64,000 bases of DNA from Streptomyces sp. NBC_01244 (GCF_035987325.1 NZ_CP108488.1:1550001-1614000), one strand, 5' to 3'; shown: positions 33,602 through 42,516, counted from the stretch's first letter. The notes: a model not told the origin generated them from the sequence alone. Numbers and translations: made by a program.

Positions 33602-34231
33602 ATGTCCCCGCGCAGCGCATCGGTCAATGAAGAATTGCGCAGGCGTTCCCGGGAGCGGCTGCTGCAGGCCACGGTCGAGCTGGTCGCGGAGCGCGGCTAC
33701 GAGGCCACCACCCTCGGCGACATCGCCGACCGGGCCGGAGCCGCCCGCGGCCTGGTGTCCTACTACTTCCCGGGCAAGCGCCAGCTCCTGCAGTCCGCCG
33801 TGCACCGGCTGATGCACCTCACCCTGGAAGCGGCGCTGGAGCGGGAGCCCCGTACACAGGACGGCCGGGAGCGCCTGGCCCGGGCCATCGACGCGGTCCT
33901 CGGGCTGGCCCGGGACCAGCCCCGGCTGATGCGGACCCACATGGCGGGGATCCTGCAGGCGGAGGGGTTCGTGCAGTGCGTCGAGCAGCAGCGGCTCGCG
34001 GAGCTGCTGCGGGACACCGTCGTACGGTACGGATCGGCGGAGGTGGACACCGACTACCCGCTGCTGCGGGCGCTGTTGATGGGTGCGGTGGTGGCGGTGC
34101 TGCTGCCGGGCGCGCCGATGCCGGCGTCCCGGCTGCGGGCCGAGCTGTTCCAGCGGTACGGGCTGGACTGGGAGTCGGGTGTCCCGCCGGACGGAGGACC
34201 GCCCGGCGGAACGTTCCCCTCGCCCCGTTAG
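33602..34231 (+). CDS. TetR family transcriptional regulator
   Basis: A 209-residue repressor. The HTH lies at residues 15-60 (LLQATVELVAERGYEATTLGDIADRAGAARGLVSYYFPGKRQLL), followed by an all-helical ligand domain. GGAG lies six bases before ATG 33602. A palindrome over its -10 suggests autoregulation; other targets, possibly PAP2, are unknown. Its stop codon shares two bases with the stop of the convergent LVIVD gene (TTAG at 34228-34231). Confidence 0.85.
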   Translation: MSPRSASVNEELRRRSRERLLQATVELVAERGYEATTLGDIADRAGAARGLVSYYFPGKRQLLQSAVHRLMHLTLEAALEREPRTQDGRERLARAIDAVLGLARDQPRLMRTHMAGILQAEGFVQCVEQQRLAELLRDTVVRYGSAEVDTDYPLLRALLMGAVVAVLLPGAPMPASRLRAELFQRYGLDWESGVPPDGGPPGGTFPSPR

Positions 34232-35715
34232 TGGTATTCGGGCTGGGTCTGCACGTTGAGCCGGCCCAGCCACACCCACTTGGCGCTGTCGGTGCGCCAG
34301 TCGTCGAGCCGCAGCACGTCGAGGCCCTTGACGATGTCGTTCGAGTAGATGTGCCCGTTGTAGTAGTAGGCGGACCAGGAGCCGCCGAGGCCGAGCTTGT
34401 CGGTGGTCAGCGGGCCCCGCTCGAAGTAGGCGATTTCCTTCGGGCTGGTGGAATCGGTGAACTCCCAGACGGAGATGCCGCCTTGGTACCAGGCCTGGAC
34501 CATGATGTCACGGCCGCCGCCGACCGGGATCAGCGAGCCGTTGTGGGCCACGCAGTTCTCGGTGTCGGCCTGCATGCGCGGGATCTTGAAGTAGCTCTTG
34601 AAGACGAGCTTGCGCTGGTCGCCGCGGCCGGTGATCTCGTAGATGCCGTCGGCTCCCCGGGTGGGGCCGGTGGCCTCGTTGCAGGTGGCGCCGCCACCGC
34701 CGCCCAGCTCGTCGGTGAACACCACCTTGTTCGCCCGCTCGTTGAAGGTGGCCGAGTGCCAGAACGCGAAGTTCACGTTGTCCTGGACCCGGTCGATGAC
34801 GCGCGGTTCCTCGGGCTTGCTGATGTCGAAGAGGATGCCGTCGCCCATGCAGGCGCCCGCGGCGAGGTCCTTGGAGGGCAGCACGGTGATGTCGTGGCAG
34901 CCCGTGGTCTTGGAGACGCCCGGGTTGGTGGGCCCGCCCGGGTTGCCGCCGTCCGGGAAGAGGATCGGGAAGGCCACGACCGCGGCCCGCGTCGGGCTCT
35001 TCTTGGGGACCTTCACGACCGAGATGCCGTCGTGCGGCGGCTTGCAGTCGGGGAACGCGTCGCTCGGGTTGTACGAGGAGACGTAGAGGTAAGCGTCCCG
35101 GCCGCCCGGCACCAGCGTGTGGGTGTGGGAACCGCACGGGGTCTCGACGGACTTGATGTACTTGGGGTTCTTCTTGTCCTTGATGTCGAAGATCTTGATG
35201 CCCTCCCAGGAGGACTTCTCCGTGGCGGGCTGCGAGACGCTGTTGCAGGAGTCGTCGCTGCGCGAGGAGTCGGTGGACAGGAAGAGCAGGTCCCCGTCGA
35301 CCGAGATGTCGTTCTGCCCGCCGGGGCACAGCACTTCGGTGACCTTCTTCGGCGCCTTGGGGTTGCCGATGTCGTAGATCGTGAAGCCGTTGTAGCTGCC
35401 CGCGTAGGCGTACTTGCCCTGGAACGCCATGTCGGAGTTGATTCCGGTCGGGTCGGAACTGGGGATGTTGGCCAGGGGTTTGATGTTCCTGCTGTGGACG
35501 ATCTCGTCCTGCCCCGGTATCTCGCCGGGCGCCAAGTCCCGGCCCGCGCCGGCCGCGGTGGCGGCGCTCTGCGACGCGCCCCCGCCCGGGAGCAGGTCTC
35601 CCGGGTCGGGGGTGGCGGCCGCGGGTCCGGCCGCCAGCAACGTGGTGAGGAGTCCGGCCGCCGCTGCGGCCACTCCCAGGGATCCGCGCCGTCTGCTGGT
35701 GTGCATCGAGGTCAC
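34228..35715 (-). CDS. Secreted LVIVD-repeat beta-propeller protein
   Basis: A 495-residue exported protein. The Arg-rich signal (TSRRRGSLGVAAAAAGLLTTLLAAGPAAA) resembles a Tat/Sec signal and ends near residue 33. The mature part has repeated propeller strands of LVIVD type (FTIYDIGNPKAPKKV, IKIFDIKDKKNPKYI, ILFDISKPEEPRVID, ISVWEFTDSTSPKEI). GTG at 35715 is preferred because GGGAGG is five bases before it; ATG 35706 is the alternative. Divergent from the DUF305 lipoprotein gene with 76 bases between, a pairing that suggests joint regulation. Function unknown. Confidence 0.8.
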   Translation of the reverse strand: MTSMHTSRRRGSLGVAAAAAGLLTTLLAAGPAAATPDPGDLLPGGGASQSAATAAGAGRDLAPGEIPGQDEIVHSRNIKPLANIPSSDPTGINSDMAFQGKYAYAGSYNGFTIYDIGNPKAPKKVTEVLCPGGQNDISVDGDLLFLSTDSSRSDDSCNSVSQPATEKSSWEGIKIFDIKDKKNPKYIKSVETPCGSHTHTLVPGGRDAYLYVSSYNPSDAFPDCKPPHDGISVVKVPKKSPTRAAVVAFPILFPDGGNPGGPTNPGVSKTTGCHDITVLPSKDLAAGACMGDGILFDISKPEEPRVIDRVQDNVNFAFWHSATFNERANKVVFTDELGGGGGATCNEATGPTRGADGIYEITGRGDQRKLVFKSYFKIPRMQADTENCVAHNGSLIPVGGGRDIMVQAWYQGGISVWEFTDSTSPKEIAYFERGPLTTDKLGLGGSWSAYYYNGHIYSNDIVKGLDVLRLDDWRTDSAKWVWLGRLNVQTQPEYH

Positions 35716-35791
35716 TGTGCCCTCCCATGGGTCCGGTCGATTCCGCCCGTCGTGGGAACGGAACGCGGACCCCGGCAGTATGGTCCTTAGC

Positions 35792-36445
35792 ATGGACATG
35801 GCGAAAGTCTCACTCGGGCGAATCGTCGGAGCGGCCCTGGCCGTTGGGCTGCTGCTCCCCCTCACCGGCTGCCGGGACGGCGGCGGGACGGACGGCGCGG
35901 CGGACGGCAAGCCGATGGTGATCGCCCCCGGCAAACCCGGCGAGAAGGCACGCACCATCTCCCCCGAACAGGCCGCGAAGGAACTGCCCGACGACACCCC
36001 CAACGCGGCGGACCGAGCGTACGTGCGGAACATGATCGAACACCACGGTCAGGCACTGACCATGAGCGCACTCGCTCCGGACCGGGCCGCGGCCGACGGG
36101 GTCAAGCGGCTCGCCGGACGGATCGCGGCCGCGCAGAAGCCCGAGATCGGCGCGATGGAGGGATGGGCGGCCCGCAACCCGGCGCCCACCGCCGCCCCGG
36201 GGGGCCACGACCACGCGGCGATGCCCGGCATGGCCACCGCGCGGCAGCTCGAGGAGCTCACCGCGGCCCGGGGTGCGGACTTCGACCGGCTCTTCCTCGC
36301 CCTGATGACCGCCCACCACGAGGGCGCCCTGAAGATGGCGGGCGAGGTCCTGGCCGCGGGCAACAACGCCGCCGTGGAGGAGATGGCCAACGAGGTGGCG
36401 GCCACCCAGAGCGCCGAGGTCCACCGGATGCGCGCGATGGGCTGA
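35792..36445 (+). CDS. DUF305 domain lipoprotein
   Basis: A 217-residue lipoprotein with signal GRIVGAALAVGLLLPLTGC (lipobox Cys27), then DUF305 with paired-His helices MIEHHGQALTMS (about 73-84) and LMTAHHEGALKMAG (about 168-181); the two HH pairs and Met residues (MPGMAT loop) look like a ferritin-like metal-binding four-helix bundle. DUF305 proteins often occur with copper or oxidative-stress genes. ATG 35792 is chosen; 35780 is in frame upstream. Divergent from the LVIVD gene, followed by an FprA-like gene. Confidence 0.85.
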   Translation: MDMAKVSLGRIVGAALAVGLLLPLTGCRDGGGTDGAADGKPMVIAPGKPGEKARTISPEQAAKELPDDTPNAADRAYVRNMIEHHGQALTMSALAPDRAAADGVKRLAGRIAAAQKPEIGAMEGWAARNPAPTAAPGGHDHAAMPGMATARQLEELTAARGADFDRLFLALMTAHHEGALKMAGEVLAAGNNAAVEEMANEVAATQSAEVHRMRAMG

Positions 36446-36497
36446 CGGCCGGGGCACCCGGTGTCATGCTGGGAACACCTGCGGGAGGAGCTCCGCC

Positions 36498-37853
36498 GTG
36501 CTTCGTATCGCCGTCGTCGGATCGGGCCCCAGCGGGGTCTACGCCGCACAGACACTCGTACAGCAGCGCGAGGTGCCGGGGATCCGGGTCGACGTGCTCG
36601 ACCGGCTGCCGGCTCCGTACGGGCTCGTGCGCTACGGGGTGGCCCCCGACCACGAGAAGATCAAGTCCCTGCAGGGCAGCCTGCGCACCGTGCTGGAGGA
36701 CGAGCGGATCCGCTTCCTCGGCAACGTCGAGGTCGGCGGGGACGCCCTGCCCACCGCCAGGCTCCTGGAGCTGTACCACGCGGTGGTGTACTGCGTCGGC
36801 GCGGCCCGGGACCGGATGCTCGGCATCCCCGGCGAGGAGCTCGTCGGGGTGCATTCCGCCACGGCCTTCGTGGCCTGGTACAGCGGCCATCCGGATGCCG
36901 CGGCCGAGGCCTTCGGGCTGCCCGGGGTGGAGTCGGCGATCGTGGTCGGCGCCGGGAACGTGGCGGTCGACGTGACGCGGATCCTGGCCCGGGGGGTGCC
37001 GGAACTGGCCCCGACCGACATGCCGCAGCCGGCCCTGGGCGCGCTCGGCGCCAGCGGGGTGCGCGCGGTCCACATGGTGGCCCGGCGCGGGCCCTCGCAG
37101 GGCAAGTTCACCACCAAGGAGCTGCGCGAACTGGGCACGCTGCCGGGCGTGGACGTACGGGCCGACCCGCTGGAGCTGGCCCTCGACCCGGCGTACGCGG
37201 ACCCGGGCGCGGCCCTGCCCGCGGTGAACCGGCGCAACGTGGAGGTGCTGCGCGGCTGGGTGGCGGATCCGGCGAGCGGCGGGGACCGGCGGATCGCGCT
37301 GCGGTTCTTCCTGCGCCCGGTGGAGGTGCTCGGCGGCCCGGACGGCCGGGTCACCGGGATGCGGTTCGAGCGGACGGCTCCCGACGGCGGGGGCGGGGTC
37401 ACCGGCACGGGGGTCTACGAGGACGTCCCGGCGCAGTTGGTCCTGCGCTCGGTGGGGTACCAGGGCGTCCCGCTGGGCGGGCTGCCCTTCGACGAGCGGC
37501 GCGGTACGGTCCCGCACGCGGCGGGCCGGGTGCTCCGGGAGGGCCGCGCCTCCGTGGGCGAGTACGTGGCGGGCTGGATCAAGCGCGGCCCGACCGGGGT
37601 CATCGGCACCAACCGGCCCTGCGCGAAGGAGACGGCCTCCTCCCTGCTCCAGGACGCGGGGGCGCTGGCCCGGCGCGAACGGGAGCGGGACCCGCTGGAG
37701 GTGATGCTCCTGGCCGGGCTGCGACCGGTCCGGTGGCCGGGGTGGCTGGCCATCGAGACGGCCGAGGCGGAACTCGGGCGGTCCCTGGGCCGGCGCTCCG
37801 TCAAGATCCCGGACTGGGCGGGCCTGCTGGCCGCGGCCGGCGGCACGGACTGA
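36498..37853 (+). CDS. Ferredoxin-NADP reductase, FprA/adrenodoxin-reductase type
   Basis: A 451-residue FAD enzyme transferring electrons from NADPH to ferredoxin (for cytochrome P450s or other acceptors). FAD motif VVGSGPSGVYAA is at residues 6-17; RLPAPYGLVRYGVAPDHEKIK at about 36-56; the NADP motif VVGAGNVAVDVTRILAR at about 154-170; ARRGPSQGKFTTKELREL near 195-212; GWIKRGPTGVIGTNRPCAKET near 361-381 near the C-terminus. GTG 36498 has GGAGGAG upstream. A P450 gene lies at 63404 but is far away, so a link is speculative. Confidence 0.9.
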   Translation: MLRIAVVGSGPSGVYAAQTLVQQREVPGIRVDVLDRLPAPYGLVRYGVAPDHEKIKSLQGSLRTVLEDERIRFLGNVEVGGDALPTARLLELYHAVVYCVGAARDRMLGIPGEELVGVHSATAFVAWYSGHPDAAAEAFGLPGVESAIVVGAGNVAVDVTRILARGVPELAPTDMPQPALGALGASGVRAVHMVARRGPSQGKFTTKELRELGTLPGVDVRADPLELALDPAYADPGAALPAVNRRNVEVLRGWVADPASGGDRRIALRFFLRPVEVLGGPDGRVTGMRFERTAPDGGGGVTGTGVYEDVPAQLVLRSVGYQGVPLGGLPFDERRGTVPHAAGRVLREGRASVGEYVAGWIKRGPTGVIGTNRPCAKETASSLLQDAGALARRERERDPLEVMLLAGLRPVRWPGWLAIETAEAELGRSLGRRSVKIPDWAGLLAAAGGTD

Positions 37854-37874
37854 CCCCCGGGCCCGGGGTGCTCC

Positions 37875-38222
37875 TCAGCCCCGGTCGCGCGTCTCCTCCG
37901 CGGCGGCCGCCGCGAGGACGCCGTCGAGCAGCCCGGGGAACAGCTCCGCCAGCTCGGCGCGGCGCAGTCCGTTCAGCTTGGCCGTGCCGCGGTAGGACTG
38001 GCGCACGACACCGCTCTCGCGCAGGACCCGGAAGTGGTGCGTGGTCGTGGACTTGGTGACCGGGAGCTCGAAGTGCGAGCAGACCAGCTCGGCGTCCGTG
38101 GCCGCGAGGTCGCGGACGATGGAGAGCCGGACCGGGTCGGAGAGGGCGTGCAGGACCCCTTCGAGCCGGATCTCGGCGGCCTCGGGGTGGGCGAGGACAC
38201 GGGCCGCGTCACGTTCCGTCAT
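37875..38222 (-). CDS. ArsR family winged-helix regulator
   Basis: A 115-residue ArsR-type repressor with DNA-binding wing DAELVCSHFELPVTKSTTTHHFRVLRESGVVRQ (about 42-75). Cysteine occurs once (ELVCSH) and the metal-binding CxC motif of classical ArsR is absent, so it probably senses a redox or small-molecule signal rather than a metal. ATG 38222 has GGAG eight bases upstream. It lies downstream of the old yellow enzyme gene on the same strand, and both genes' leaders carry the element TCGTACGA, so it likely controls both. Confidence 0.85.
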   Translation of the reverse strand: MTERDAARVLAHPEAAEIRLEGVLHALSDPVRLSIVRDLAATDAELVCSHFELPVTKSTTTHHFRVLRESGVVRQSYRGTAKLNGLRRAELAELFPGLLDGVLAAAAAEETRDRG

Positions 38223-38279
38223 GTCCGTACTCCACTCACTGGGTGATGCCGCGATGCCGCGATGCCGGGTATTCCTCCA

Positions 38280-38301
38280 TCGTACGAGAACCATCGTAGG
38301 A
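38280..38301 (-). promoter_or_regulatory. Candidate ArsR operator upstream of its own gene
   Basis: TCGTACGA (38280-38287) and TCGTAGGA (38294-38301) match the elements found upstream of the old yellow enzyme gene. Next to it the 8-base unit GATGCCGC is repeated three times (38245-38268). Confidence 0.5.
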
Positions 38302-38356
38302 GCGGAGCCGAACGGCCGGGTGCGGCGCGGGAGCCCGGCCCCCGCGCCGCACCGGT

Positions 38357-39457
38357 TCACCAGGAACGGTGGTACTGCTCGGGCGTACGGACCTGCGCGC
38401 CGAGCGCGGCGGCCGCGCGGCGGGCCCAGAACGGGTCGCGCAGCAGTTCGCGGCCCAGCAGGACGGCGTCGGCCTCTCCGTTGGCCAGGATCTTCTCGGC
38501 CTGCTCCGGTTCGGTGATCAGGCCCACGGCGGCGACCGGGAGGGTGGTCTCGGCCTTGACCCGGGCCGCGAAGGGCACCTGATAGCCGGGGCCGACCGGG
38601 ATCGTCACGCCGGGGGCGAGGCCTCCGGTGGAGACGTCCAGGAGGTCCACGCCGTGCTCCTCGAGCAGGCCGGCCAGCCGGACGGTCTCGTCCGCGGTCC
38701 AGCCGTCCTCCTCCAGCCAGTCGGTGGCGGAGATCCGGAAGAACAGCGGCAGCTCCTCGGGCCACACCGCCCGTACGGCGTCGACGACTTCGAGGGCGAG
38801 GCGGGTGCGGTTCTCGAAGGAGCCGCCGTACTCGTCGGTGCGCTTGTTGCTGTGCGGGGAGAGGAACTCGCCGATCAGGTAGCCGTGGGCGCCGTGGATC
38901 TCGACGACCTGGTAGCCGGCGGCGAGCGCGCGCCGGGCGGCGGCCGCGAACTGCTCCACGACGTCCCGGATCTCCCGGACCGTCAGCTCGTGCGGGACCT
39001 GGTGGTCCGCGGAGAACGGCACGGGGCTCGGGGCGCTGGGCCGCCAGCCGTGCGCCTCGGGGCCGACGGGGCCACCGCCCTTCCAGGTGCGGTCGGTGGA
39101 GGCCTTGCGGCCGGCATGGGCGAGCTGGATGCCGGAGACCGCGCCCCGGCCCTTCACGAAGGAGGTGATCCGGCGCAGCGCCTCGACCTGCGTGTCGTTC
39201 CAGATCCCGAGGTCGTACGGCGAGATCCGCCCCTCGGGCGCGACGGCCGTGGCCTCCTGCATGATCAGGCCGGTGCCGCCGGTGGCACGGGCCGCGTAGT
39301 GCGCGAAGTGCCAGTCGTGGGCGACCCCGGCGTCCGGACCGGAGGGCTCGGCGCTGTACTGGCACATCGCGGCCATCCACACCCGGTTCGGGACGGTGAT
39401 CGAGCGGATGGTCCACGGCTGGAACAGGGCGGCGAAGGAAACGGGAGCAGCACTCAT
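38357..39457 (-). CDS. Old yellow enzyme (NADH:flavin oxidoreductase, YqjM-like)
   Basis: A 366-residue FMN-dependent ene-reductase of the thermophilic-like (YqjM) subclass, which reduces activated alkenes with NAD(P)H. Motifs: PNRVWMAAMCQYSA (23-36), GIQLAHAGRKAST (about 105-117) with the substrate-binding pair, VEIHGAHGYLIGEFLSPHSNKRTDEYGGS (about 181-209) including the GGSFENR loop, and the FMN phosphate motif VGLITEPEQAE. ATG 39457 has GGAGA upstream. Divergent from the BNR-repeat gene; probably repressed by the ArsR protein. Confidence 0.9.
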   Translation of the reverse strand: MSAAPVSFAALFQPWTIRSITVPNRVWMAAMCQYSAEPSGPDAGVAHDWHFAHYAARATGGTGLIMQEATAVAPEGRISPYDLGIWNDTQVEALRRITSFVKGRGAVSGIQLAHAGRKASTDRTWKGGGPVGPEAHGWRPSAPSPVPFSADHQVPHELTVREIRDVVEQFAAAARRALAAGYQVVEIHGAHGYLIGEFLSPHSNKRTDEYGGSFENRTRLALEVVDAVRAVWPEELPLFFRISATDWLEEDGWTADETVRLAGLLEEHGVDLLDVSTGGLAPGVTIPVGPGYQVPFAARVKAETTLPVAAVGLITEPEQAEKILANGEADAVLLGRELLRDPFWARRAAAALGAQVRTPEQYHRSW

Positions 39458-39504
39458 GAGGGGTCTCCAGGGGCGACCGGAAGCGTGCCGGGGAACCGGC
39501 CGCT

Positions 39505-39560
39505 AAGTACGAGAGTCACCGTACTACGAATTCCCTCGTACTACGAGACCCTTCGTACGA
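39505..39560. promoter_or_regulatory. Repeated ArsR-type operator upstream of the old yellow enzyme gene
   Basis: CGTACTACGA (39520-39529), TCGTACTACGA (39536-39546) and TCGTACGA (39553-39560) lie at about 17-bp intervals, with AGTACGA (39506-39512) as a weaker copy. This is a cluster of a near-palindromic element that also occurs twice before the ArsR gene. Confidence 0.6.
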
Positions 39561-39657
39561 CCGGGGCGGCGCGCGCCGCGACCTGCCCCTGTCAGTGGTC
39601 GGGTGCAGACTGGCGGAAAGCTGCCGTGCAGGACAAAGACGTCCGGAGGTGTCGGCC

Positions 39658-40749
39658 ATGACCGACGTGGTACTGCTCGCGGGAACCCGCAAGGGACTGT
39701 TCATCGGCCGCCGGGACTCCGGCGGCACCTGGGAGTTCGACGAGCCGCACTTCAACGCCCAGGCGGTCTCGGCCGTCGCCATCGACCGGCGCCGCGGCGC
39801 GCCCCGGCTCCTGGTCGCCGGCGACAGCACCCACTGGGGACCGTCCGTGTTCAGCTCCGACGACCTGGGAGCGACCTGGCGGGAGCCCGCCGCGGCCGCG
39901 GTGAAGTTCCCCGAGGACACCGGAGCCTCCCTGGAGCGGGTCTGGCAGCTCCATCCGGCCGGCCCCGAGGCGCCCGGCGTGGTCTACGCGGGCACCGAAC
40001 CGGCCGCCCTGTTCCGCTCGGCCGACCACGGCGAGTCCTTCGAACTGGTCCGCCCCCTGTGGGAGCACCCGACCCGGGACAAGTGGGTCCCGGGCGGCGG
40101 TGGCGAGGGCCTGCACACGGTGATCACCGACCCGGGCGACCCGGACCTGGTCACGGTGGCGGTCTCCACGGCCGGGGTCTTCCGGACCACGGACGGCGGG
40201 GCGAGCTGGGCCCCGTCCAACCACGGGGTCTCGGCGGTGTTCCTGCCCGATCCGGACCCCGAGTTCGGCCAGTGCGTGCACAAGATCGCCCAGGACGCCG
40301 GGGACACCGGCCGGCTGTACCTGCAGAACCACTGGGGCGTCTACCGCAGCGACGACGCCGGGGCCCGCTGGACGGACATCGGCGACGGCCTGCCCTCCGA
40401 CTTCGGCTTCGCGGTGGCCGCGCACCCGCACCGGCCGGGCACCGCCTACGTCTTCCCGCTCAACGCCGACATCGACCGCGTCCCCGCGGAGCACCGCTGC
40501 CGGGTCTTCCGGACCCGGGACGCGGGTACGACCTGGGAGCCCCTGACGAAGGGCCTCCCGGCCGGGGACCACTACGGCACGGTGCTGCGCGACGCGCTCT
40601 GCACGGACGACGCGGACCCGGCCGGGATCTATTTCGGCAACCGCAACGGCGAGCTGTACGCCAGCCAGGACGACGGGGACAGCTGGCAGTTGCTGGCCGA
40701 GCACCTCCCCGACGTCCTGTGCGTACGGGCCGCCGTGCTGAACCGCTAG
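39658..40749 (+). CDS. Exo-alpha-sialidase-like (BNR/Asp-box) beta-propeller protein
   Basis: A 363-residue propeller with Asp-box/BNR repeats (SDDLGATWRE, SADHGESFEL, TTDGGASWAP, SDDAGARWTD, TRDAGTTWEP, SQDDGDSWQL), each of S-x-D-x-G-x-T-W form. No signal peptide is seen, so it is probably cytoplasmic and not a classical secreted sialidase. ATG 39658 has GGAGG seven bases upstream. The ligand or enzymatic activity is unknown. Convergent with the vWA lipoprotein gene. Confidence 0.8.
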   Translation: MTDVVLLAGTRKGLFIGRRDSGGTWEFDEPHFNAQAVSAVAIDRRRGAPRLLVAGDSTHWGPSVFSSDDLGATWREPAAAAVKFPEDTGASLERVWQLHPAGPEAPGVVYAGTEPAALFRSADHGESFELVRPLWEHPTRDKWVPGGGGEGLHTVITDPGDPDLVTVAVSTAGVFRTTDGGASWAPSNHGVSAVFLPDPDPEFGQCVHKIAQDAGDTGRLYLQNHWGVYRSDDAGARWTDIGDGLPSDFGFAVAAHPHRPGTAYVFPLNADIDRVPAEHRCRVFRTRDAGTTWEPLTKGLPAGDHYGTVLRDALCTDDADPAGIYFGNRNGELYASQDDGDSWQLLAEHLPDVLCVRAAVLNR

Positions 40750-40789
40750 CGGCCGCGACCCGTACCCCGCGCCACCCCCGTCCGGGCCC

Positions 40790-42451
40790 TCAGCCGGTGA
40801 GCGCGCGGGCCTGGTGCACGGCTTGCGCCAGCTGGCGTACGGCCGGATCCTCGGTGCTCCCGGCCAGCCGGTCCGCGTGCCCGGCCAGGCTCCCCAGCGG
40901 GGCGGCGCCCGGCACCCGCTCCCAGCCGCCGTCGCGCTCGCGCAGGGCCGAGGCGAAGTAGGCCGCCACCGCGGTGACCTGGAAGCGCGTGGACGCCGCG
41001 GTCCACACGTCGCCGGACAGGGCCGCCGCCTCGATCTTGCCGGACTCCTCGTGCGGCGCCCGGGTACGCGGGTCCAGCCAGCGCACCGTCGCCGTCGCCA
41101 GGTGTCCGGTGGCGCCGGGGCGCAGCCGTACCGCGTACAGGGCGGTCACGGTGTGGCCGGAGCCGACCTCTCCCCCGTCCACGGTGTCGTTCCTGAAGTC
41201 GCCGTCGGCGACGCGGCGGTCGTCGTAGCCGATCAGCCGGAACCGTTCGACGGTCTGCGGGTCGAAGGCGACCTGCGCCTTGGCGTCGCGGGCCCGCAGC
41301 TGCACCTGCGCCGGGAGGTCCTCGCAGAACACCTTGCGGGCGCCCTCCGCGTCGGAGACGTAAGTGGTGTGTCCGTCGCCCCGGTCGGCGAGCTGTTCCA
41401 TGAAGGCGTCGTTGAACTCGCTGCCCACGCCCACGCCGAACAGGGTGATGCCGTGCTTGGTCCGGGCTTCGCCGATCCGGTTCAGGATGGTGTCGGCGGA
41501 AGTGGCGCCGTTGTTGGCCAGGGCGTCGGACAGCAGGACGACCCGGTTGGTGGCGCCGGGCCGCAGCGACTCGACCGCGACCTCGTACCCGCGGACGACC
41601 CCGGCCTCCACGTTGGTCGAGTCGGCGGTGCGCAGCGCGCCGACGACCTCCTGGATCCGCTCGCGGTGGCCCTCGACGCGGGTCATCGGCAGCCGGGTCT
41701 GGGCCTTCCCGCTGAAGGTGACGACGGCGACCGAGTCGTCTTCGCGCAGCTGGTCGGTCATCAGCTTCATGGAGCTGCGGACGAGGTCGAGGCGGCCGGG
41801 CTCGGCCATGGAACCGGAGACGTCCACGACGAAGGTGAGCGCCGCGGGCGGCCGGGCCTCGGCGCCGTCCGCCCCGCCGTTCCCGACGCGGGTGGCGAGG
41901 CCCACCCGGACCAGGGACCAGTTCGTCTCATTGGTGCGGGCCCCGTCCACGGTGACGGAGAAGCCGTCGCCGTCGGGCTCCTGGTAGTCCTGCCGGAAGC
42001 TGTTGACGAACTCCTCGGGGCGCACGGTGGCGGGGTCGGGGAGCTTGCCGTCCGCGAGGGTGCGGCGGGCGTACCCGTAGCTGGCGGTGTCCACGTCGAG
42101 CGCGAAGGTGGAGAGGTAGTCGGCGGGCGGTCCGGTGGGGCGCCGCCCGTCGCTCTCGCCTTCCGTGCTTTCTCCGCCGGGGCGGGTGGCGGACGGCCGC
42201 GGTCCTGCGTCGCCGCCCTTCCACTCCCCGTCGGCGCTGCGGTTCGAACCGCCGCTTCCGCAGCCGGCCAGCAGGAGGCCGCCGGCTAGGAGCGCGGCGG
42301 TCAGTCTGCCGTGGGTTCTCCGCCGGGCCGGGCGGTCCCTGTGGGACGTGCCGGGGGTACGGGGCGTGCTGGGCGTGCTGGGCGTGCTGGGCGTGCTGGG
42401 CGTACTGGGCGTGCGAAGTATGCCGGGCGTGCGGTCCTCGACGGGCTCCAT
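40790..42451 (-). CDS. vWA-domain lipoprotein (YfbK-like)
   Basis: A 553-residue protein with a long Arg/Pro-rich N-terminus, a membrane-export signal LTAALLAGGLLLAGC (lipobox Cys64), a YfbK-like N-terminal block (residues about 110-165), a von Willebrand A domain with metal-site DVSGSM at 210-215 and a DUF3520 C-terminal domain. It is anchored outside the membrane and likely mediates protein contacts. N-terminal residues about 14-32 are a TPS repeat coded by six copies of a 9-bp unit (42362-42415). ATG 42451 has GAGGGAGA upstream, unlike the ATG at 42472. Confidence 0.85.
   Translation of the reverse strand: MEPVEDRTPGILRTPSTPSTPSTPSTPSTPRTPGTSHRDRPARRRTHGRLTAALLAGGLLLAGCGSGGSNRSADGEWKGGDAGPRPSATRPGGESTEGESDGRRPTGPPADYLSTFALDVDTASYGYARRTLADGKLPDPATVRPEEFVNSFRQDYQEPDGDGFSVTVDGARTNETNWSLVRVGLATRVGNGGADGAEARPPAALTFVVDVSGSMAEPGRLDLVRSSMKLMTDQLREDDSVAVVTFSGKAQTRLPMTRVEGHRERIQEVVGALRTADSTNVEAGVVRGYEVAVESLRPGATNRVVLLSDALANNGATSADTILNRIGEARTKHGITLFGVGVGSEFNDAFMEQLADRGDGHTTYVSDAEGARKVFCEDLPAQVQLRARDAKAQVAFDPQTVERFRLIGYDDRRVADGDFRNDTVDGGEVGSGHTVTALYAVRLRPGATGHLATATVRWLDPRTRAPHEESGKIEAAALSGDVWTAASTRFQVTAVAAYFASALRERDGGWERVPGAAPLGSLAGHADRLAGSTEDPAVRQLAQAVHQARALTG
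42362..42415 (-). repeat. 9-bp coding tandem repeat in the vWA gene
   Basis: Six tandem copies of GGGCGTGCT (the fifth has GGGCGTACT, the sixth GGGCGTGCG) encode the Ser-Thr-Pro repeat before the signal peptide. It is a likely length-variable site. Confidence 0.8.
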
Positions 42452-42516
42452 GCGGTCTCCCTCGAACGTCATCGGTGTTGAATGGGACGCCCGCGGTGGA
42501 GAGTTGGAGCAATCGA

